Source: Actinomycetota bacterium
GTDB lineage: Bacteria; Actinomycetota; Actinomycetes; Nanopelagicales; Nanopelagicaceae
Direction of reading: 5' to 3'
DNA length: 52,330 bases
Assembly: GCA_009698845.1 (NCBI GenBank)
Contig: WLPI01000003.1
Location: 1-52,330, forward strand
This document shows, in pieces, positions 42,416-49,500 of this stretch. The position numbers were made by a program, and so were the translations under genes. The notes under the pieces are model-generated. The model was not told the DNA's origin and ran no database searches. It worked only from the letters and a program-made list of their open reading frames with translations. The stretch's first letter is position 1; each line of letters opens with the position of its first letter.

Positions 42416-43896
42416 TTCTTCTTCTCAATCGCTTGCGCTAAGTGCAACCTGTCATCAAAAGCGGTGACGACGCCATCAATTTCCTGTCCATTCTCGTGAC
42501 CTTTACCGAGTATCAGCACTGTATCTGTTGGCAATGCAAGGTTTACAGCATGTTCTATGGCGCGTGCTCGGTCTTCGATGACAAGACTTGGTGATGTTAC
42601 GTTTAGCCCAGAAGTCATTGCCTTAAGAATATCTGCTGGCTTCTCACTGCGAGGGTTATCGCTAGTAAAAATCGCGATATCGCTACCATCGATAAGTGCT
42701 TTGCCCATAAGTGGGCGCTTGCTCGAATCGCGGTTTCCACCACAGCCCAGAACTGCAATCACTCTGCCCGCTGTGAATTCGCGAGCAGCTTTCAAAACAT
42801 TGCTGACAGCATCTGGTGAATGTGCATAATCAACGAGCGCTGCAAAATCTTGACCGATATTGACTGGATCAAGTCGGCCTGGTGCGCCCACAAGGGCGGG
42901 AATAATCATTGCCATTTCGATGGGATCTACTCCCGATTCATGTGCGATTGCAACCGCCAAAAGAAGATTATCGAGATTGTATGAACCTACTAGGTAAGTC
43001 CTACTCTCAATTAAGATTCCACCAGTTCCAAGCATCTTGAACTCATAACCTTTTGAAGTCGCATGCACCTCAGTGAAGTGCCATTCTGCTTGTGAATTTG
43101 AATGCGAGATAGACGCGAAGGGGATTTCGCATTCTTTTGCAAGTCGAGCACCGTACTCTGAATCAATGTTGATAAAAGCCCGATCAGCATATTCGTTGGT
43201 AAATAGTTTGGCTTTTTCTCTGAAGTAACTTTCCATATCTCCGTGGAAATCTAGATGGTCTTGACTCAGATTGGTAAAGCCAACCATTGCAAAATGCGAG
43301 CCTTTGACTCTCTTGAGTGCAATTGCATGGCTTGAAACCTCCATGACAAGGTGTCGCATATGTCTTTCTCGCATTACCGCTGCAAGTGACTGCAATTCAG
43401 GTGCTTCAGGCGTCGTTCTAGAACTCTCAATAACGTCCGAACCAATACGCGTTTCAACTGTCCCGATAAGCCCATTATCCCGGTGCGCTGCTGTAAAGAT
43501 TTGATTAAGTAGCATCGTAACCGTGGTTTTCCCATTTGTTCCAGTGATGCCGATGGAGGATAGATCACGAGTTGGATTCTTATAGAGTGATGCTGAAACG
43601 ATTGCTGCCGCAGTGCGCACATCCTTAACGATGAGAGTTGGAAACTCTTTTACAAACTCTGCACCAGTGGCATCGGTGAGCACTGCAACTGCACCTCGAC
43701 TTCTCGCACTTTCAAAGAAACTTGCTCCATGAACGTTCGCGCCCGAAACTGCAACAAAGAGATCGCCTGCTTCAACGTCTATATCCCGCAGTGCGACGCC
43801 AGTAAAAGTCGCATCTGAGGAATTGAGAAACTCTGCGCCTACAAGGTTTACCACCTCAGAGAGTGCGAGGGAATACGTTGTAAGCGGGCGAATCAT
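42412..43896 (-). CDS. murE: UDP-N-acetylmuramoyl-tripeptide synthetase MurE
   Basis: GITGTNGKTTVTMLLNQI...EVSSHAIALKRVKGSHF...FTSDNPRSEKPADIL...ILGKGHENGQEI. Confidence 0.96.
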   Translation of the reverse strand: MIRPLTTYSLALSEVVNLVGAEFLNSSDATFTGVALRDIDVEAGDLFVAVSGANVHGASFFESARSRGAVAVLTDATGAEFVKEFPTLIVKDVRTAAAIVSASLYKNPTRDLSSIGITGTNGKTTVTMLLNQIFTAAHRDNGLIGTVETRIGSDVIESSRTTPEAPELQSLAAVMRERHMRHLVMEVSSHAIALKRVKGSHFAMVGFTNLSQDHLDFHGDMESYFREKAKLFTNEYADRAFINIDSEYGARLAKECEIPFASISHSNSQAEWHFTEVHATSKGYEFKMLGTGGILIESRTYLVGSYNLDNLLLAVAIAHESGVDPIEMAMIIPALVGAPGRLDPVNIGQDFAALVDYAHSPDAVSNVLKAAREFTAGRVIAVLGCGGNRDSSKRPLMGKALIDGSDIAIFTSDNPRSEKPADILKAMTSGLNVTSPSLVIEDRARAIEHAVNLALPTDTVLILGKGHENGQEIDGVVTAFDDRLHLAQAIEKKK

Positions 43897-45698
43897 TCTT
43901 TCTTATTCGCAATCTGAGTTGCTTGGTGCGCCTTCAGTTCGGCTTTGTTGAGCGCAACAGGGAGAACAGTTGTTCCTGTTGGAGCAACATTTTCGGACTG
44001 TAAAACAAATGTCATTACTTTCTTAAAGACTGGCCCACCAAGAGCTCCTCCGTAGTAACCATTCTTTGGTTCTTGAAGAGTAACGCTGATGACATATCGA
44101 GGAGAATCTGCTGGTGCGAATCCGATAAAGGAAGCTGTGTAACCGCTGTACTTTTTTGTACGAGAGTCATAACGCATTGCAGTTCCAGTTTTCCCAGCAA
44201 CTCTGTATCCAGGGATTGCCGCACTAGGCGCCGTTCCGTGTGCTGATACAACGTTTTCCATCATCAAACGCATCTTTATGGCGGTGTCTTCACTAATGAC
44301 ACGAGTCGTGGTTCTATTTCCAGCTGGCGTGAAATGACCAGATGCATCACTAGTTCCAGCAATTACTGTAGGAGAAACACGAAGACCGTTGTTTGCAATT
44401 GTTGCAAACACACTTGTGGCCTGCATAGTCGTCACAGAATAACCCTGGCCGAATGCAACTGTTGGCGCGGTTGTGCCTGACCAATCAGAAACTGGACGCA
44501 AAATCCCTGCAGACTCTCCTGGAAGTCCTGATCCAGTTTTTATCCCGATCCCAAATTTCGTTAAGTAGTCATGCAAAGTGTCATGGCTTAAGGTCTCGCC
44601 CACTTTGATTGTGCCAGTGTTGCTTGAAACAGCCAAAATTCCAGTGCTTGTTAAATACTGAATTGGATGTTTATCGTGATCATGAAATTTTGATCCTCCG
44701 CGAGTTAATGAGTAAGGAACCGAAAACACTGTTGTTGGAGTAATGGTTTTCTCTTCAAGTGCGGCTGCCATGGTCATTACTTTTCCAGTTGATCCTGGTT
44801 CGTAGACATCCTGAACAGATGGGTTACGCATCAATGAAAGTGCAACCTTTTTTGTATTGTTTGGATTAAATGTCGGCGCAGTTGCATGGGCAACTATCGC
44901 TCCAGTCTTTGGATCCATGACTATGACTGTGCCACTCGATGCAGCCGAACTCTTAACAGCCGATGCAATCGCTTCTGCTGCAACCCACTGGACGTCTCTG
45001 TTTATTGTGAGGCGTATATTTGTTCCAGCCTTAGCGGCAACGAGTTCCTGTTGGGATCCAGGTATTTCAGCGCCATTGCCTCTTGCATATGAATATCTAC
45101 CTTCAGTTCCAGTGAGTGTTGAATTCAATCCTGATTCAATGCCAGATGCGCCCACTCCATCAGATCTAACAAAACCAATCAAGGATGAAATCAATTCTCC
45201 TGACGGATATTCGCGGATGAATACTCTCTCTGGGAAAAAGCCAATGATTCGCTCTCCGAGATCCTTGTTCTCGAGGACTTTGTTGTAGTCGTTGAGAGCT
45301 TTTGTGAGCTGGTCCCACATTGCAGGTCGGGCATTTCTCATGACTATCGCATACTTCCGCGTGCCAGTGATGCTGGTTTGAATATCAGTTTCGGACAAAC
45401 CAAGAATCGGAGCTACAAATGCAGCTACTCGAGCTGGATCAGTAATTTGAGTTTGATCAACAACTATGTTGATAGCAGAAACGCTGCGTGCAAATGCAAT
45501 TCCATTAACGTCAGTAATCTCTCCACGAGGTGCCTGAATAACACGCGTGGACTGCATCTCATTACTAGCTTTAAGTTGGTACTCACTTGCTTGAATTATC
45601 TGAACTCGAATCAATTGGCAAGCGAAAATTGTTAGAATTCCCAGAATCACGGTGAAGAGAATCGCAATGCGTGATTTAGATAAAAGTAGATTACCCAC
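43893..45698 (-). CDS. ftsI: Peptidoglycan transpeptidase FtsI / class B PBP
   Basis: YEPGSTGKVMTMAAALEE (SxxK), SSNTGTIKVGE, VAGKTGTAMRYDS (KTG); single N-terminal TM. Confidence 0.95.
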   Translation of the reverse strand: MGNLLLSKSRIAILFTVILGILTIFACQLIRVQIIQASEYQLKASNEMQSTRVIQAPRGEITDVNGIAFARSVSAINIVVDQTQITDPARVAAFVAPILGLSETDIQTSITGTRKYAIVMRNARPAMWDQLTKALNDYNKVLENKDLGERIIGFFPERVFIREYPSGELISSLIGFVRSDGVGASGIESGLNSTLTGTEGRYSYARGNGAEIPGSQQELVAAKAGTNIRLTINRDVQWVAAEAIASAVKSSAASSGTVIVMDPKTGAIVAHATAPTFNPNNTKKVALSLMRNPSVQDVYEPGSTGKVMTMAAALEEKTITPTTVFSVPYSLTRGGSKFHDHDKHPIQYLTSTGILAVSSNTGTIKVGETLSHDTLHDYLTKFGIGIKTGSGLPGESAGILRPVSDWSGTTAPTVAFGQGYSVTTMQATSVFATIANNGLRVSPTVIAGTSDASGHFTPAGNRTTTRVISEDTAIKMRLMMENVVSAHGTAPSAAIPGYRVAGKTGTAMRYDSRTKKYSGYTASFIGFAPADSPRYVISVTLQEPKNGYYGGALGGPVFKKVMTFVLQSENVAPTGTTVLPVALNKAELKAHQATQIANKKE

Positions 45699-46107
45699 GT
45701 TTTACCTCGACTCCTGCAGCCCCGCTGAGGTCAAGAAACACGGGAGTCTCCGAAGGGCGCATACCAAGTCCTGCGGCTGCTTTTGCAAGATTTTCTGGAG
45801 CAGCATAAGAATCAATAGAGCGATTAATCGCATCACGTTGATCTGCCACGTGCTTTGCCTCTAACTTCAATTCTGAAAGCGTAAAGGCGTCTTGTGCAAG
45901 AAGAGTGTTAACGCCAAGTAGAGCAAGGAATCCGGCGAGACTAACCACCGTCAGAAACTTTGCGAAGTACTTATGTGTTGCACGCGCTCCACTTGTCATA
46001 TCTGGAAATAGGCCCAAAATGATTTCTGCGGTGCGCTCTCCTACTGGTTTGCGATTTCGACCAGGAATTCGAAGCGAAGATTGAATTCGAGCAGTTGCGA
46101 GTGACAT
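45691..46107 (-). CDS. FtsL-like septum protein
   Basis: 138 aa, one central TM (FLTVVSLAGFLALLGVNTLLAQ) then a short coiled-coil-like domain ending in AAAGLGMRPSETPVFLDLSG; located between rsmH and ftsI. Confidence 0.75.
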   Translation of the reverse strand: MSLATARIQSSLRIPGRNRKPVGERTAEIILGLFPDMTSGARATHKYFAKFLTVVSLAGFLALLGVNTLLAQDAFTLSELKLEAKHVADQRDAINRSIDSYAAPENLAKAAAGLGMRPSETPVFLDLSGAAGVEVKRG

Positions 46108-47051
46108 TAGGCAGCCACCCTCTCTATCGCACGAAGTCGCACAGATGCAGAACGTGGGTTATTAGCTAGCTCTTCATCAGACGGAGTCTCACTTGATCGA
46201 AAAACGAGAGAGAACTTCGCTGCATACTCCGGTAGTTCAACAGGAAGATTTCGTGGACTCTTTGATGTAGAAGCTTCAGTAAAAATCTCTTTTACGATGC
46301 GATCTTCAAGCGATTGGAATGACATGACTACTAGACGGCCACCGACCATGAGTAGTTTCAGCGCTTCAGGAAGTGCTCGTGAAATTGCACCAAGTTCATC
46401 ATTTGCTTCTATGCGTAGCGCTTGGAAAGTGCGCTTTGCGGGATTGCCGCCGGTACGTCGAGTAGCTGCCGGAATGCTCTCCTTAACAAGTGTTGCGAGC
46501 TCGGTCGTTGAATTCAGTGGCGCCTTTGCGCGAGCTTTGACAATGTTTTCAACGATTCGAGTGGCAAATTTCTCTTCGCCGTATGTGCGCAAGATATTTA
46601 CAAGTTTTCCGGGCTCGTACGTGTTAAGTATTTCGGAGGCAGTGATTCCACGACTGCGGTCCATTCGCATATCAAGTGGAGCATCTTGGGAGTATGAAAA
46701 TCCGCGATCAGATTCATCAAGCTGAATTGAAGAGACACCAAGATCAAAGAGCGCGCCGTTTAAATGTGTAAATCCAAAGTCAGCAACTACTGTTGAAATT
46801 TCATCGAATACACAATGTGATGTCTTTAGCCGATCTCCAAAACGTGCAAGTCTTTTAGTTGCGCGCTCTAAAGCAATTTCATCACGGTCAATTCCAATTA
46901 CAGTCAGCTTTTCAAATCGTTCGAGCAGTGCCTCTGTGTGCCCACCAAGTCCAAGAGTTCCATCAACAACAACTGGGTTATCACTCGCTAGAATTGCAGG
47001 AGCGAGCAGGTCTACACATCGATCGCGCATTACAGATATGTGTTGCATCAT
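46107..47051 (-). CDS. rsmH: 16S rRNA (cytosine(1402)-N(4))-methyltransferase
   Basis: HISVMRDRCVDLLAPAI...VVDGTLGLGGHTEALLE...GALFDLGVSSIQLDESDRGFSYSQDAPLDMRMD. The ORF-track GTG at 47105 lies inside the structured leader; ATG 47051/47048 preferred with AGGAAG/GGGGG SD. Confidence 0.94.
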   Translation of the reverse strand: MMQHISVMRDRCVDLLAPAILASDNPVVVDGTLGLGGHTEALLERFEKLTVIGIDRDEIALERATKRLARFGDRLKTSHCVFDEISTVVADFGFTHLNGALFDLGVSSIQLDESDRGFSYSQDAPLDMRMDRSRGITASEILNTYEPGKLVNILRTYGEEKFATRIVENIVKARAKAPLNSTTELATLVKESIPAATRRTGGNPAKRTFQALRIEANDELGAISRALPEALKLLMVGGRLVVMSFQSLEDRIVKEIFTEASTSKSPRNLPVELPEYAAKFSLVFRSSETPSDEELANNPRSASVRLRAIERVAA

Positions 47052-47087
47052 CTCCCCCACTTCCTGTTCACTCGTTGCTTGTTTTCT

Positions 47088-47204
47088 GCGCTCATCTCTG
47101 GTCACCGCCGGCCGACGGATCTATTTCGATAGCGACGTCGGGGAAGGGACGTCGCTGCCGGCCCAACTGGTAAGGAGAGGTCGGCGGTGGCCACAGATGA
47201 GCGC
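47088..47204 (-). ncRNA. Structured 5' leader RNA of rsmH, consistent with the actinobacterial mraW RNA motif
   Basis: Outer arms 47088-47110 and 47182-47204 are complementary at 21 of 23 positions; inner perfect hairpin AGCGACGTC-(CCTTCCCC)-GACGTCGCT on the transcribed strand; located directly upstream of rsmH (mraW). Confidence 0.82.
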
Positions 47205-47274
47205 TCTATGTAGTTTTTGTCTTTCTGATTCAGTTGTACTTCTTATTTAGTTTTAAATGTTTTTTGCTGATGTC

Positions 47275-47706
47275 TTAAAAAAGTCCCGGAAAAACTTCTT
47301 CAGAAACATCAGCAAAACTTTTTTCGCGATCCGCGAGATATTCATTCCATGCAGCGCTATCCCAGATTTCAACGCGAGTATTTGCGCCAATAACGACGCA
47401 CTCTTTTTCAAGACCTGCATATGTGCGAAGTCCTTGTGGAATAGTCACGCGACCTTGGCGATCAGGAATTTCATCGTGTGCACCGGCAAACATCACGCGC
47501 TGGTAATCGCGAGCGCTCTTTGCAGTAACAGGTGCTTGTCGCAACGTTTCAGTGATCGTTGCAAATTCAGTTGCAGGAAATACATACAGGCATCTCTCTT
47601 GTCCTTTAGTAATGACAAGTCCTGGTGAAAGCTCTTCGCGGAATTTCGCGGGAAGGATCAGGCGACCTTTTTCATCAAGGCGGGGTTCGTGCGTGCCGAG
47701 AAACAT
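47275..47706 (-). CDS. mraZ: Transcriptional regulator MraZ
   Basis: [26 protein letters not shown]...[13 protein letters not shown]-like second AbrB repeat ([18 protein letters not shown]); ATG at 47706 has AAGGGG SD. Confidence 0.95.
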   Translation of the reverse strand: MFLGTHEPRLDEKGRLILPAKFREELSPGLVITKGQERCLYVFPATEFATITETLRQAPVTAKSARDYQRVMFAGAHDEIPDRQGRVTIPQGLRTYAGLEKECVVIGANTRVEIWDSAAWNEYLADREKSFADVSEEVFPGLF

Positions 47707-47750
47707 CAGATACCCCTTCCCCAAGTGGTGGTGAGCGTGTAATCCCGCTC

Positions 47751-47790
47751 AATTCCCCACTTTACACCACTTTCCTCCTTTTTACACCAC
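47751..47790 (-). promoter_or_regulatory. Predicted MraZ-binding repeat array (4 x 10 nt) upstream of mraZ
   Basis: Minus-strand GTGGTGTAAA AAGGAGGAAA GTGGTGTAAA GTGGGGAATT, exact 10-nt phasing. Confidence 0.75.
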
Positions 47791-47863
47791 TCTGGCCCAT
47801 TTTTTCCCTAACCCTCCCCCAATAGCCCCTTCGCGCCCCACCTCCAAAATCGGCGTCACAACG

Positions 47864-47893
47864 CAAAAAAGCCCCGACCAAGTGGCCAGGGCT
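47864..47893 (-). terminator. Rho-independent terminator downstream of the DUF3040 gene
   Basis: Minus-strand AGCCCTGGCC-ACTT-GGTCGGGGCT-TTTTT: 10-bp stem (two G-U), 4-nt loop, U-tract. Confidence 0.88.
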
Positions 47894-47910
47894 CTCTTTG
47901 GTTGACTTAC

Positions 47911-48273
47911 TTATTCGAAGTTTCGACGATCCCAACGCTCCTGCATGCGATCTGAAAACGATGTGCGCGATGCCTTAGAGCGATTTCCTGACTTTCCTGC
48001 CCCCGCTGCAATAGCTCCGATTGAACGTGCCAGTGTGAGCACGCCCGAGAGTGCAAAGAGGAAGCCCAGTACGCCGACCGGGGTGTTCTTGGCAATGAGG
48101 CCAGCGAAAATCACAGCTATTCCAAGAGCTACAAGGGCGCCACCTAGCAATAGGCGCGGCTTTGTAGCCGAGATCGTTGACCCGGCAAGACGTGATTCCA
48201 GACGTGGGTCATCGGTAGCAAGTGCTGCTTCCATCTCGTCTAAAAGGCGACGTTCGCGATCGGATAAGGCCAT
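47911..48273 (-). CDS. DUF3040-family membrane protein
   Basis: MALSDRERRLLDEMEAALATDDPRLESRL then two TMs; typical actinobacterial DUF3040 N-terminus, near mraZ. Confidence 0.87.
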   Translation of the reverse strand: MALSDRERRLLDEMEAALATDDPRLESRLAGSTISATKPRLLLGGALVALGIAVIFAGLIAKNTPVGVLGFLFALSGVLTLARSIGAIAAGAGKSGNRSKASRTSFSDRMQERWDRRNFE

Positions 48274-48321
48274 AAACACACTGTAGAACACTTCTTTTTC
48301 CTGCGCTAGTTGATACGCCGG

Positions 48322-49500
48322 CTAGTCCTCTTCTGGCTGAATCAGGCGCCCTGGACGCACACTTTCGCGGCCAAAGCGCGCCTTGGCCTTATCAATGGCG
48401 GTGTCGGCATCGCGCCAACCCTTATCTCGCGCACCAAGTTCTAGCTGAACGGGCGACTCTTCAGTCAGATTACCCAGGGATACGCCCACTAAGCGAATGC
48501 GCGCACCCTCATTGCGAAGTGCGAGATACAAAGCCTTCACAATCTCGTATACCTCGTGAGTGCTATCGATTCCTAGTGGCACAGTCTTTGAGCGAGTAAT
48601 CGATGTGAAGTCTGCAAATTTAATCTTGATGCTAATTGTTTTTGCGTACAGATTTCTTTCGCGCAGTCGAGCCGTTGATTTCTCGGTCATGCGCAAGAAC
48701 TCTGTCAATATTTCTTCAGGGCTATCTATATCTCGTGCAAAAGTCTCTTCGTTGCCAATACTCTTTTCGGGTTCATCAGGAATCACATCACGATAATCAC
48801 GCCCCCATGCAAGCTCATAGAGTGACTCTCCCGTTGCTTCCCCAAGTGCTCTTACAAGTGTGGAGCGCGGAGTGTTAGCAATATCTGCAACAGTATGAAG
48901 TCCAAGGCGATCAAGTGACTCTGCTGTCTTTGGACCTACTCCCCATATTGCGCGCACTGGCAGAGGATGTAGGAATTCAAGAATGCGATCAGATTTAATC
49001 TCGAGTACTCCATTAGGTTTGCAATGTTGCGATGCCAGTTTTGCGATGAACTTGGATTGAGAGATTCCAACAGAACACGTGATGCCTTCTTGCTGTTCAA
49101 CCTGTGTGCGGATCTTCTGTGCAATCTCGCGGCCGTCACCAAATAGTTTCTGCGAACCTGTGACGTCCAGGAATGCCTCGTCGAGTGAAATTGGTTCTAC
49201 AAGCGGTGTAAATGAATGAAATATCTGCATAACTCGCTCTGATATCTCTGAATACCTGTGATGCTCTGGCGCGATAAAGATTGCATGCGGTGCCATTCGC
49301 TTTGCTCGTCCCACCGGCATTGCAGCGCGAATCCCAAATTTGCGAGCCTCATAGTTCGCCGAGAGAACTACGCCTCGAACTCCTGCCCCGACTACCAGTG
49401 CCTTACCTTTATATTGTGGGTTATCGAGTTCTGCAACGGATGCGTAGAACGCATCCATATCTACATGAAGAATTACAGACTCGCTCTGCTCTTCACTCAT
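48322..49500 (-). CDS. dinB: DNA polymerase IV (Y family)
   Basis: ILHVDMDAFYASVAELDNPQYKGKALVVG...YSEISERVMQIFHSFTPLVEPISLDEAFLDVTGS; catalytic acidic residues intact. Confidence 0.95.
   Translation of the reverse strand: MSEEQSESVILHVDMDAFYASVAELDNPQYKGKALVVGAGVRGVVLSANYEARKFGIRAAMPVGRAKRMAPHAIFIAPEHHRYSEISERVMQIFHSFTPLVEPISLDEAFLDVTGSQKLFGDGREIAQKIRTQVEQQEGITCSVGISQSKFIAKLASQHCKPNGVLEIKSDRILEFLHPLPVRAIWGVGPKTAESLDRLGLHTVADIANTPRSTLVRALGEATGESLYELAWGRDYRDVIPDEPEKSIGNEETFARDIDSPEEILTEFLRMTEKSTARLRERNLYAKTISIKIKFADFTSITRSKTVPLGIDSTHEVYEIVKALYLALRNEGARIRLVGVSLGNLTEESPVQLELGARDKGWRDADTAIDKAKARFGRESVRPGRLIQPEED

Noticed and set aside
47105-47105. ORF-track start (GTG) of rsmH at 47105
   Set aside because: Lies in the left arm of the structured RNA; MQHISVMRDR start with SD at 47048/47051 is far better.
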